From an uncultured Bacteroidota bacterium (GTDB lineage: Bacteria; Bacteroidota; Bacteroidia; Flavobacteriales; Flavobacteriaceae), in contig CAIWKX010000241.1 in NCBI GenBank assembly GCA_903913315.1, forward strand, positions 1 to 39,557: DNA of 39,557 bases. The letters are read 5' to 3'. Made by a program: the position numbers and the translations under genes. A model generated the notes under the pieces. That model saw only the letters and a list, made by a program, of their open reading frames with translations, searched no databases and was not told where the DNA came from. Shown one piece after another: positions 1-6,761 of the stretch; within the stretch, counting starts at the first letter, position 1; the number at the start of each line of letters is the position of its first letter.

Positions 1-103
1 GATACATAAATCTTGATTTTAATGGGATACATATTCAGAAAATTGTATTTTTGTAATGGCATGCAAGTAAAAAAGATTACGTCATGTACCGAATCAATTT
101 TGT

Positions 104-169
104 ATGTATCATACATTTTGAATTATGTTTTTTACATTTACAGAGTTCCAATTACAATTAATACCTTTG
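104..169 (+). promoter_or_regulatory. Promoter and possible operator of the HTH gene
   Basis: TACCTTTG at 162-169 fits the Bacteroidota -7 box TAnnTTTG and ends 4 bases before the ATG at 174, so the leader would be almost absent. ATGTATCATACAT (104-116) is a palindrome with 6-bp arms, placed where an autoregulating HTH protein could bind. The box is seen directly; the operator role is inference. Confidence 0.4.
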
Positions 170-173
170 AAGT

Positions 174-550
174 ATGACACCAACCAAAAATCACATAGGA
201 AGAAAAATTAGCCGAATTCGAGAACTAAGAGATATGAAGCAAGATGCCTTAGCACAGGCTATGGGTACAAGCCAACAATCAATTTCTATATTGGAAAATA
301 GCGAAACAATTGATGAAGAAAATTGGTTGAGGTAGCAAAAGCATTAGGTGTTTCTCCTGAGGCAATTAAGAATTTCTCAGAAGATGCCGTGATTAATTAT
401 TTCAATAATATATACGATAATGATTTCAGTCATAGTAGTGGTGCATTCGGTCACCAATGCACTTTCAATCCCTTAGATAAATTAATCGAAGCTTACGAAG
501 AAAACAAAAAGCTTTACGAAAGGCTTCTTGACGCAGAAAGAAAAAAATAA
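174..550 (+). pseudogene. XRE-family HTH regulator, frameshifted
   Basis: The first frame (ATG 174) reads a helix-turn-helix domain with motifs KISRIRELRDMKQDALAQAM and QQSISILEN, then stops at TAG 333-335. The adjacent frame continues at once with KLVEVAKALGVSPEAIKNF, the usual last part of this HTH fold, and ends at 550 with a coiled, lysine-rich tail. Restoring one A in the AAAA run near 319-322 gives a single protein of about 125 residues. Small stand-alone HTH proteins of this build are common in flavobacteria. Either the gene is a recent pseudogene or the read lost one A. It lies at the distal end of the minus-strand Rhs/toxin-antitoxin array but is on the plus strand and has its own terminator. 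Confidence 0.75.
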
Positions 551-557
551 ACGAAGC

Positions 558-589
558 CGTCTCAGAATAGATTTTGAGACGTTTTTTTA
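558..589 (+). terminator. Rho-independent terminator after the HTH gene
   Basis: CGTCTCA (558-564) pairs with TGAGACG (575-581), followed by seven Ts. It separates the HTH gene from the converging repeat array. Confidence 0.8.
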
Positions 590-671
590 TGCTTTTTTTC
601 TTCAAATTTTTTTTGAGATTTATAAAAAAAGGATAAAGTTGCTACTAATTTATCTCACCAAACTAAAATGC

Positions 672-927
672 CCAAGCTCCGCAAAATGTTGCATAAAAGA
701 ATTAATTTGCAGCGTGTGCTGTGTACATGTCTCCTGACCCCCCAAATCGTCCTGCAATTCTTTGCCGTTGTACTTATAAGGATTAGCAAAACCTGCAATA
801 ACAAAAACACCTCAATAACCTTTTTATTACTTAGAACGTCCTGTCAACATTTTTCTACTCTTCGAGTATAGAAAAAATATTAATTAGTTGACTAGTAGCA
901 TAAAAAAGCTCTCGAATTGAGAGCTTG
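672..927 (-). repeat. Array repeat A: Rhs-core relic plus cassette terminator
   Basis: Read on the minus strand, this copy starts with a terminator hairpin (926-902), passes through about 100 bp of noncoding DNA conserved in the other copies, and then encodes NPYKYNGKELQDDLG, the hallmark of Bacteroidota Rhs/YD-repeat cores. The next residues, GGQETCTQHTLQINSFMQHF, are shared with the other copies but are not the canonical Rhs continuation. The core is cut off from any upstream Rhs gene. This is the last copy of the array. The rest of 551-931 holds no gene I can support; short open frames across the repeat are shadows. Confidence 0.8.
902..926 (-). terminator. Terminator of the Panacea cassette
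   Basis: AAGCTCTC and GAGAGCTT form an 8-bp stem; on the minus strand it is followed by six Ts. It lies just past the stop at 932. Confidence 0.8.
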
Positions 928-931
928 TGAA

Positions 932-1384
932 TCAAATAAAACCATATTTTTTTTTAAGAATAGGAAGAATTGTTTTAGCTTTTTTTATAGTTTCATGCAC
1001 CTTAGTTAATAGTATTAAATCAATATTTCCAACAATTCTTTCTGGGTTTGAAACCAAAAAATCTATTAATTTTTGCTTGTTAAATTCTTTTAAATCAGCA
1101 CAATTTATATAGCTATCATAATTCAAAAAATCATGTCTAGCTTTATCAATTTTTAAATGAAGACTTTGTAAATAGGTTGTTGGTGCTATGTTTTTATTGA
1201 CTACAGTATTAATAATTACATAAGCAACAGCCATTTCTTTATCATTTATTCCAACGATAATAATGTATTTATCATAGTTTACTCGAATATCTTCAAGCTT
1301 AATTAAAAGAGCTTTGCCTATATCTATATTCCTTTCTGCAAATTGTTTTTTTAAGTTGTCTGGAAATAAATCACCTAAACTCAT
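932..1384 (-). CDS. Probable toxin partner of the Panacea antitoxin
   Basis: A 150-residue protein encoded just downstream of the Panacea gene, with a 4-base ATGA overlap at 1381-1384, so the two are translationally coupled. I do not recognise the family with certainty. An N-terminal alpha segment is followed by several beta-strand-like stretches (for example IIIVGIND and MAVAYVIINTVV) and a lysine-rich C terminus. That layout could fit a PemK/MazF-like barrel, but I see no decisive catalytic motif. Panacea antitoxins are known to pair with many unrelated toxins, so the toxin role rests on position. A strong terminator follows at once, closing the cassette. Confidence 0.6.
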   Translation of the reverse strand: MSLGDLFPDNLKKQFAERNIDIGKALLIKLEDIRVNYDKYIIIVGINDKEMAVAYVIINTVVNKNIAPTTYLQSLHLKIDKARHDFLNYDSYINCADLKEFNKQKLIDFLVSNPERIVGNIDLILLTKVHETIKKAKTILPILKKKYGFI

Positions 1385-1893
1385 GCAAGCCTAATGTTAT
1401 CGTTAACCATTTGTTGGTTGATATACATTAAAACACTTTCATCTGCCCCTATGGCTTTTGCTATGTCAAAATAATCTATTTCCCATTCTGCTTTTTCGTA
1501 AGCTTCGTTATGAGACTTATCAGTCAAATCATCAAAAACTAGATTTTTATTTTCATTGATTGATTCGGTTAAACATTCTATATCAGTTTCTGACAAATAA
1601 TCTAAATTTACTTCTTTTAAAGGCTTAATAAAATGTTTTCCATATTTAGACACAACGTTTTCTAATTCGGTAATTTGATTATCAACTACATATTTAATAA
1701 ATGAAGGAACTGGTCCATATTGCATCTTTAAATATGTATCGCCAATAATTGGACGACCATATCTAACTAAATGGATTTGGTCAGCGAAATAAAGAATCTT
1801 ATAAGTTTTATGTGCATCGGCTTTTTCAAGCTGATTTACTACAAATAAAAGACTATTAACCGCTTTTTCTTTATTTAAATTAAAACTTTTCAT
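1381..1893 (-). CDS. Panacea-domain (DUF4065, SocA/GepA-like) antitoxin
   Basis: This 170-residue protein has the Panacea pattern: an N-terminal helix, the KTYKILYFADQIHLVRYGRP segment, GDTYLKMQYGPVP, and a C-terminal acidic part containing LSETDIECL and LTDKSHNEAYEKA. In the PanAT systems this domain is the promiscuous neutralising partner of a variable toxin. I chose the ATG at 1893 (MKSFNLNKEKAVN) because the 20 extra codons back to 1953 are hydrophobic and unlike the family. It overlaps the downstream partner gene by 4 bases. Upstream lies repeat B; downstream, after the partner, lies repeat A. Confidence 0.85.
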   Translation of the reverse strand: MKSFNLNKEKAVNSLLFVVNQLEKADAHKTYKILYFADQIHLVRYGRPIIGDTYLKMQYGPVPSFIKYVVDNQITELENVVSKYGKHFIKPLKEVNLDYLSETDIECLTESINENKNLVFDDLTDKSHNEAYEKAEWEIDYFDIAKAIGADESVLMYINQQMVNDNIRLA

Positions 1894-2026
1894 ATATAAA
1901 AGGGAACATCTTACATAAGATGATGGTACAAATTTATAAAAAAAATAGAACATAACAACAATATATCGTATAAACAGCTAATTATATGCCAAATAGAAAT
2001 ATATGTTAGGCATTTCTTTAATCTAA

Positions 2027-2471
2027 ATCACATCGGAAAAACCGATTTATCAACGCTCTTTCGCTCTCAATATTCACCTTGAAATACTTCTCTGTAGTGC
2101 CCTCTTACAAAACTATCAAGTCTTTCTTTAAAAAAATTTGATTTCGGTTTAGGATCTCCATAATCACCGTTACTACCATCATGCATCAGATGATTAAAAG
2201 TACTTACAATCACCCCAGCTCTGCAAAATGTTCCATAAAAGAATTAATTTGTAGCGAGTGGGGTGCAAATGTCTCCTCCCCCCCCAACTCGTTCTGCAAT
2301 TCTTTGCCGTTATACTTATAAGGATTAGCAAAACTTCCAATAGCAATAATACCTCATCAACACTTTTGTTACTCAGAACGTCCCTTCAACATTTTCTATC
2401 TTACGAATATAAGAAAAATATTAATTAGTTGACTAGTAGCATAAAAAAAACCTCTAGTTTCCCAGAGGCTT
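2027..2471 (-). repeat. Array repeat B: Rhs core and C-terminal relic, most complete copy
   Basis: On the minus strand the block begins with a terminator, then the conserved noncoding lead, then the Rhs core NPYKYNGKELQNELGG. It then moves in another frame into a 46-codon stretch (2204 to 2067). That stretch reads FNHLMHDGSNGDYGDPKPKS and then continues to FVRGHYREVFQGEY and a stop. FNHLMHD-like sequence is typical of the region just before the variable tip of Bacteroidota Rhs proteins. In this copy the tail frame is intact, whereas copies D and G lack one base in it. The stretch 1894-2593 holds this block, a terminator and a divergent promoter region, and no intact gene. Confidence 0.75.
2443..2470 (-). 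terminator. Terminator inside repeat B, without an intact upstream gene
   Basis: CCTCT (2451-2455) and AGAGG (2464-2468) form a short stem followed on the minus strand by eight Ts. It sits where other cassettes end, but the gene it once served on the minus strand is gone: only a 13-codon ORF (2531-2490) remains. Confidence 0.6.
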
Positions 2472-2533
2472 CAATTTCTTTCACTTAGTTACGTTTCATA
2501 CTTAAGTATGCAAGAGGCTTGACTAAGCATTAC

Positions 2534-2574
2534 GGTACAAATATACAAAATATATAACATATATGCTATATTTG
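2534..2574. promoter_or_regulatory. Divergent promoter region upstream of the Abi gene
   Basis: TATATTTG occurs on the plus strand at about 2567-2574, shortly before the GTG at 2594, and again on the minus strand near 2543-2536. Both fit TAnnTTTG. The minus one drives only a short remnant ORF. Confidence 0.45.
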
Positions 2575-2593
2575 TTAAAAATTTTACATTTCA

Positions 2594-3136
2594 GTGCAGT
2601 ACCAAAAATTAGAATTTTATATATCAAAGCCAAGATTAGATAGGTTTTTAACCGCATGCGAGAATTCTCAAGCAAGAGCTAAAAATCTATACCATGCCAA
2701 CTTAAAAGTAGCAGAATCATTCTATATAGTATTAAATCTGTTTGAGGTATTCCTGAGAAACAGAATAAATGCCGAATTGTCATCTTACTTTGGAAATCCC
2801 GATTGGATATTGACTGAAAAAAATGGTTTTATGGCAGACCAATCACTTGCAGGAACAAGATTCTATCTTCAAAGAGAAGTTATTACTGCTGAAAGAAGAC
2901 TTACAGTTCGCAATAAAGTAATTTCATCAGGTTTGGTAGTCGCAGAACAAAGTTTTGGGTTTTGGACAAGCCTTTTTAACACACACCACTATCGAATTTT
3001 ATCAGGTAGCCCAATACAATGCTTTCATTATGTACCTTCAAGCATTCAAAGGAAACAACTTAACTTAATCCTAAATGATATAAGGGATTTTCGCAATAGA
3101 ATTTACCATAATCGCATCGCGTTATCAAAGCAGTAA
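2594..3136 (+). CDS. Abi_2-like HEPN abortive-infection protein, 3' end replaced
   Basis: 180 residues from a GTG start; the TATATTTG box about 20 bases upstream supports that start. The protein resembles the Abi-like (AbiD/AbiF, Abi_2) family: LKVAESFYIVLNLFEVFLRN near residues 36-55, FWTSLF near 125, then IRDFRNRIYHN, which holds the R-x4-H motif of HEPN RNases. The last seven codons (RIALSKQ) are the antisense of the Rhs relic C, whose minus strand reads YNYCFDNAMR there. The natural C terminus has therefore been lost through a join at about 3112. The HEPN motif is retained, so residual activity is possible. It is the only Abi gene in the array, encoded opposite to the repeats. Confidence 0.7.
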   Translation: MQYQKLEFYISKPRLDRFLTACENSQARAKNLYHANLKVAESFYIVLNLFEVFLRNRINAELSSYFGNPDWILTEKNGFMADQSLAGTRFYLQREVITAERRLTVRNKVISSGLVVAEQSFGFWTSLFNTHHYRILSGSPIQCFHYVPSSIQRKQLNLILNDIRDFRNRIYHNRIALSKQ

Positions 3137-3303
3137 TTATATGGAGACCATCTACACATTTTCTCTGCTAGTGGGTCAATACCCCACCAAGTACAATCTG
3201 CTGGGTCAAACATTGTAGCACCATATCATAAATATTCAGCCCCAGTTCGTCTTGCAGTTCTTTTCCATTGTATTTATACTTATAAGGATTAGCAAAAATT
3301 TAC
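3112..3303 (-). pseudogene. Array repeat C: longer Rhs core relic
   Basis: The minus strand encodes NPYKYKYNGKELQDELGLNIYD, then after a one-base deletion GATMFDPADCTWWGIDPLAE, then KMCRWSPYNYCFDNAMR. This is the canonical end of an Rhs core (DELGLNxYDYGAR...DPLAEKxRRxSPYNYxFDNPxR). It stops at the junction with the Abi gene. It differs from copies A, B, D, F and G, which leave the Rhs sequence right after DELG. No toxin tip follows. The remainder of 3137-3470 is AT-rich, with a partial copy of the noncoding lead. Confidence 0.85.
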
Positions 3304-3447
3304 TAATTCAATAAATACAACTGTTTTCGATTGATATATTTAAGAACGTTTTCTCTGACGAAAATAGTAGTTTTTAGATTGAAATTCTATTTTATAAAAT
3401 AAAAAATTCAAAATAATGATTATACTTTCTTTAAATTTAAAAAATAC

Positions 3448-3455
3448 TAACTTTG
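3448..3455 (+). promoter_or_regulatory. -7 box of the hepT-mntA operon
   Basis: TAACTTTG matches TAnnTTTG and ends 15 bases before the ATG at 3471. A TTG start at 3453 would lie inside this box, so it is rejected. Confidence 0.6.
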
Positions 3456-3470
3456 TATAAAAAAATAAGA

Positions 3471-3947
3471 ATGGAAGATATAAGATGGGAGCAACGATTT
3501 TCTAATTTTAACAAAGCCATGTCAAAATTGGAGGAATCAGTAGAATATATAAATCATAATTTTGTAGATGGTGAAGATGAATTAGAATCCGAAGATTTAG
3601 GATACGTTGTTGATGAATTAATAAAAGAGGGGTTAATTCAAAGATTTGAATACACACATGAATTGGCTTGGAATGTTATGAAAGATTATGCATTTTTTCA
3701 AGGAAATTCAACTATCGGAGGTTCAAGAGATGCAACCAGAGAAGCATACAAATTGCAGTTAATAGAGAGTGCTGATGTATGGATGGATATGATTCAAAGT
3801 CGCAATAAAACTTCTCATACATACGATGAGAATACTGCCAACGAAATATTTGGTAAAATAATTAATGACTATTTTCCATTATTTTTTAAATTTAGAAAAG
3901 TAATGGAAGGAAAGAGAAGTGGAGAACAAAGCAATTTAAAATTATGA
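3471..3947 (+). CDS. HepT-like HEPN toxin (nucleotidyltransferase substrate-binding type)
   Basis: 158 residues, helical, of the HI0074-like nucleotidyltransferase substrate-binding / HepT family. SRNKTSHTY near residues 110-118 gives R111-x4-H116-x-Y118, the exact R-x4-H-x-Y motif. In characterised HepT toxins this motif is the RNase site, and its tyrosine is adenylylated by MntA. Upstream segments FEYTHELAWNVMKDYA and GSRDATREAY are typical of the family. Its stop overlaps the mntA start by 4 bases (ATGA), as in other HEPN/MNT pairs. The start at 3471 follows a -7 box. Together with the next gene it forms an apparently intact type VII toxin-antitoxin module between repeats C and D. Confidence 0.88.
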   Translation: MEDIRWEQRFSNFNKAMSKLEESVEYINHNFVDGEDELESEDLGYVVDELIKEGLIQRFEYTHELAWNVMKDYAFFQGNSTIGGSRDATREAYKLQLIESADVWMDMIQSRNKTSHTYDENTANEIFGKIINDYFPLFFKFRKVMEGKRSGEQSNLKL

Positions 3948-4273
3948 TTTTATTCGGTCTTTCTTCAAATAACATAGCTAAAATTAATTCAGTATTCAAT
4001 CAATATTCAGATATTAATGAGGTCTTAATATTCGGCTCTAGGGCAAAAGGTAACTATAGAGATAATTCTGATATTGACTTGGTGATAAAAGGAAAGAACA
4101 TAAATTTATCAACTTTGCAAGAAATTGAAAATAAATTAGAAGAGTTATATATACCAAATTCTATTGATTTAATAGTTTATGATAATATCAATAATTCTGA
4201 TTTATTAAATCATATAAATAGAATTGGTAAACAATTTTATGAGAAAGGGAAATACTTACCGTTAATTTCATAA
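3944..4273 (+). CDS. MntA-like minimal nucleotidyltransferase antitoxin
   Basis: 109 residues with the nucleotidyltransferase signature EVLIFGSRAKGNYRDNSDID: G31-S32, ten residues, then D43-x-D45, a perfect GSx10DxD metal/NTP-binding motif. A third acidic position is probably in the SIDLIVYD strand. In the HepT/MntA system this enzyme adds AMP to the toxin tyrosine and thereby silences it. It overlaps hepT by 4 bases. No frameshift or lost residue is visible in either partner. Repeat D begins 9 bases after the stop, so the cassette has no terminator of its own on the plus strand. Confidence 0.9.
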   Translation: MILFGLSSNNIAKINSVFNQYSDINEVLIFGSRAKGNYRDNSDIDLVIKGKNINLSTLQEIENKLEELYIPNSIDLIVYDNINNSDLLNHINRIGKQFYEKGKYLPLIS

Positions 4274-4281
4274 CAAACACT

Positions 4282-4721
4282 AAATAGGAAAATACCGATT
4301 TATCAACGCTCTTTCGCTCTCACTATTCACCTTGAAATACTTCTCTGTAGTGCCCTCTTACAAAACTATCAAGTCTTTCTTTAAAAAAATTGATTTCGGT
4401 TTAGGATCTCCATAATCACCGTTACTACCATCATCCATCAGATGATTAAAAGTACTTACAATCACCCCAGCTCTGCAAAATGTTCCATAAAATAATTATT
4501 TTGTAGCGAGTGCCGCGCAAATGACTCCTGACCCCCCAACTCGTCCTGCAATTCTTTGCAGTTGTACTTTTAAGGATTAGTAAAACTTTCAATAACAAAA
4601 ACACCTCATCAACACTTTTATTACTCAGAACGTCATGTCAACATTTTTCTATTTTACTAATACAAGTAAATTTTTAATTTGGTAACATATAGACATAAAA
4701 AAAGCTCTCAATTTGAAAGCT
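4282..4721 (-). repeat. Array repeat D: Rhs core and C-terminal relic
   Basis: Very similar to copy G and to B. On the minus strand: terminator (4721-4697), conserved lead, Rhs core relic with an internal stop (NP*KYNCKELQDELGG), then the FNHLMDDGSNGDYGDPKPKS tail. One A is missing after the PKPKS codons, which puts the rest out of frame. Copy G has the same deletion, so it existed before the two copies separated or spread. 4274-4745 contains nothing else I can support. Confidence 0.78.
4697..4721 (-). terminator. Terminator of the HTH-antitoxin cassette
   Basis: AGCTCTC and GAAAGCT pair with one mismatch around AATTT, followed on the minus strand by seven Ts. It is nearly identical to the terminator in repeat E. 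Confidence 0.7.
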
Positions 4722-4745
4722 ATTTTGTATTGCTATTTTTTCACT

Positions 4746-5051
4746 TTATACTTTGATTGACAACTCTAAATGTCCACCCAAGCCTAGTTCCACAATCTTT
4801 TGAAGCGTTGAGAATCGTGCTTCTTTTACGTTGTTTTCAATCTTGGAGATATAAGATTTTGTTGTTCCAACCTTTTCAGCAAGTTCTCCTTGTGTTAAAC
4901 CTTTTTGGATTCGAGCATCATGAATCATTGCTCCAATTCTAAAGTTTTCGTAACCAGATTCCAATTCATCACGTTCAGTTGTTTCTATTTTCCCGTAATG
5001 TTTGTCTTTGAACTGGTCTAATGTTTTGATATTATTATTTTTCGCTTTCAT
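4746..5051 (-). CDS. XRE/HigA-like antitoxin
   Basis: 101 residues from ATG 5051 (MKAKNNNIKTLDQFKDKHYG). An N-terminal segment that would contact the toxin is followed by an HTH domain (RIQKGLTQGELAEKVGTTKS, then YISKIENNVKEARFSTLQKI). An upstream in-frame ATG at 5123 only reads the toxin 3' end in the wrong frame (arginine/lysine-rich, not family-like), so I chose 5051. The start lies inside the last codons of the toxin frame (toxin stop 5037-5035), the overlap expected of this toxin-first arrangement. The antitoxin is intact although its toxin is frameshifted. A terminator follows at 4721. Confidence 0.85.
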   Translation of the reverse strand: MKAKNNNIKTLDQFKDKHYGKIETTERDELESGYENFRIGAMIHDARIQKGLTQGELAEKVGTTKSYISKIENNVKEARFSTLQKIVELGLGGHLELSIKV

Positions 5052-5372
5052 ATTCGTTTTTGATTTTAATTGCTCTTTCAATTTCGTTCTTTGGTGTTTT
5101 CTGTGTCTTCTTTTGGAATCCATTCGTTATTACCACCAATGACCTTCATCGAAAAAACAAAAGATTCTAAAAATGTTTCTACCCTGTTGAACTCTGATTT
5201 CAAATAGTCCGTCAGTATTTTCAATATGTTTAAGATACGTTTCTGGAATTCTTTCTAACGCTTCAATTAATTGTAACGTCCAGATAATCTTATTCTTTAC
5301 CTTATCTCGCTGTTTTTCAAAGAATTCTTCAAAGTAATCTTTATAAAAAAGGATTGTTCTTTGTTTTTTCAT
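5035..5372 (-). pseudogene. RelE/HigB-like (Gp49 family) toxin, frameshifted
   Basis: ATG 5372 reads MKKQRTILFYKDYFEEFFEK, then LFEIRVQQGRNIFRIFCFFD, the core of the phage-derived Gp49-like / HigB toxin family. It then stops at 5130-5132 after HWW. In the next frame the family ending continues: LVVITNGFQKKTQKTPKNEI, then ERAIKIKNEYESEK, and a stop at 5035. One T restored in the CATTGG stretch near 5140 joins both parts into a protein of about 112 residues. The frameshift removes the C-terminal part that usually carries catalytic basic residues, so the toxin is probably dead. TATATTTG immediately upstream makes 5372, not the TTG-initiated frame at 5399, the likely start. Confidence 0.8.
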
Positions 5373-5416
5373 TTTACAAATATACAAATGTTGTACCAAA
5401 GTGAAACTTTTTAGTG

Positions 5417-5587
5417 CTAAAAAATATTATAAGGGAAATAATCAATAAAACGAACCGTACAGTTTTTACATTGATATTGCTGCTTTCTGTTTTTAGTAAA
5501 TCCATTTTTAATGATTACTTTTGATTTGCATTTTGGGCAAATCTGTGTATCACTAACTTTGATACACGAGGTGTCATTATTTATCAT
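5417..5587 (-). pseudogene. Zinc-ribbon fragment of an IS1-type transposase (InsA-like N terminus)
   Basis: A 56-codon minus-strand frame. It begins MINNDTSCIKVSDTQICPKC and contains CPKC, then FTKNRKQQYQCKNC and FIDYF. The C-x2-C ... C-x2-C ribbon followed by an aromatic stretch is typical of the InsA N terminus of IS1-family transposases. The rest of the transposase is missing, so this is probably a remnant. An 18-bp stretch in its 5' part (5549-5566) is repeated exactly at 5704-5721. It could instead be a small stand-alone zinc ribbon protein. Confidence 0.5.
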
Positions 5588-5616
5588 TTCATTTGATTTA
5601 AGACTTTATCAAATGT

Positions 5617-5648
5617 AAAAAAGGTAAACTATATAGCTTACCTTTTTA
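5617..5648. terminator. Bidirectional terminator hairpin
   Basis: AAAAAGGTAA (5618-5627) and TTACCTTTTT (5638-5647) are perfect 10-bp arms around a 10-base loop, T-rich on both strands. It ends the Rhs-toxin/immunity remnant on the minus strand. Confidence 0.75.
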
Positions 5649-5726
5649 CTTTAATTTTACAATATTATTAATTTACAGATAGTTAAGTTGACTAAATCAG
5701 TTCATCACTAACTTTGATACATTACC

Positions 5727-5906
5727 CTATTCTAACATTTTTTTCACAATCATTATTACCCCAATTGTTATGAATCCTATTTCTTCCAAATATCATTTAA
5801 AAGGAATACTAGAAAAAGCAGATTCAACAGGTGGTTGTTTTGAGGTTGACCATATCATATATATACCAAAAACAATTGCTGCAATCCCAAATAAGATATC
5901 TGACAT
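5727..5906 (-). pseudogene. Candidate immunity gene: small membrane protein with an in-frame stop
   Basis: ATG 5906 opens a frame of 59 codons that reads MSDILFGIAAIVFGIYMIWS, a linker QPPVESAFSSIPFK, a TGA at 5795-5793, and then in the same frame YLEEIGFITIGVIMIVKKML and TAG. Without the TGA this is a two-span membrane protein. It starts 17 bases after the end of the Rhs toxin tip, on the same strand, the usual place of an immunity gene. The family is not recognised; the role is inferred from position only. The nonsense codon fits the decay of the neighbouring toxin frame. Confidence 0.45.
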
Positions 5907-5922
5907 AATTTCACTTTTTAGT

Positions 5923-6599
5923 TTATTTTTTTTTCTCTAATTGTTTTACCTTTTCTTTAGCTATATCTGCAGCTTTATCAATAGTTTTTGCTGCCACTTC
6001 TTTTGCTGCAGTTTTAGTAAACTTATCTACACCAGGAATTTTTGACGATTTTACTTTCCACCTTATTTCCAACTGCTTCTTTTGAAAGTTCAATCGCTGC
6101 TTCTTTTCCTTCCCCTTTTGTAGCGAATGAGGTTGCTTTAGCATATGTTTCAACTGAACTCAGTTTATTCCCAAAATTATACATTTCAATCGATTCAGGA
6201 GTTCCTTCAGGAAAGGATACAATACCTGAAACAACAGCATTAATTTTAACATATGTACTTGTCGATCCAGCAACTTCTGCAATCTTATCTGCCGTTTTTA
6301 TAATGTTGTTTTTTATTTTACCTCTAAATTCTTTTAAATATGGTACAAAAGAATCTGCATAACTATTAAAATTTACGGGATTTGTAGGAACTAACTCTAA
6401 ACCTTCCAATTCTCTTCCTAATCCCATTTTATTTTCTTGGAATGCGTAAGTTGAATTATATGGATATTTTTCAGCTAGTGGGTCAATACTTCATAATACC
6501 TATAGCATAATCATAATTTTGCCATTTAAAGCTGTCCCAGTTAAGTCCTAGCTCGTCTTGGCGTTCCTGTCCTTGAAACTTATACTTATAAGGATCAGC
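5923..6599 (-). pseudogene. Rhs core end with its variable C-terminal toxin domain, two frameshifts
   Basis: On the minus strand: ADPYKYKFQGQERQDELGLN, then WDSFKWQNYDYAIG, a shift near 6490, then IDPLAEKYPYNSTYAFQENK and MGLGRELEGLEL. That is the standard Rhs-core exit (DPLAEKYPYNSxYAFQENK). The variable tip follows for about 170 residues (from VPTNPVNFNSYADSFVPYLK) and ends in a helical lysine-rich segment (AADIAKEKVKQLEKKK). One A lost in a homopolymer near 6045 splits the tip. I do not recognise the toxin activity. This is the only copy in the window that still carries a real Rhs toxin tip. The core upstream of ADPYKYK is absent, so it is an orphan module, not the 3' end of a full Rhs gene. 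Confidence 0.8.
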
Positions 6600-6740
6600 A
6601 AAACTTACAATAATAGCAACAACTCATCAACACTTTTATTACTCAGAACGTCCTGTCAACATTTTTTTATTTTACTAAAATAAGTAAATTTTTAATTTGG
6701 TAACATAAAGACATAAAAAAAGCTCTCAATTTGAAAGCTT
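6466..6740 (-). repeat. Array repeat E: cassette terminator, lead and Rhs core
   Basis: It shares with D the terminator and the lead (near identity across about 100 bp up to the Rhs core). It then enters the ADPYKYKFQGQERQDELGLN core described for the Rhs toxin relic. The homology to the other copies ends within the core. Confidence 0.75.
6714..6740 (-). terminator. Terminator of yefM-yoeB
   Basis: AAGCTCTC (6720-6727) and GAAAGCTT (6733-6740) form the stem; seven Ts follow on the minus strand. Confidence 0.75.
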
Positions 6741-6761
6741 AAATTTTAATGGTAATCCTAT

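Noticed and set aside
668..871. Short ORFs across repeats A and F with similar products (FFAVVLIRISKTCNNKNTS)
   Set aside because: They are plus-strand shadows of the Rhs core relic on the minus strand; their similarity reflects the DNA repeat.
5051..5123. N-terminal extension of the HTH antitoxin to 5123
   Set aside because: It reads the 3' end of the toxin gene out of frame and has a basic composition unlike the family.
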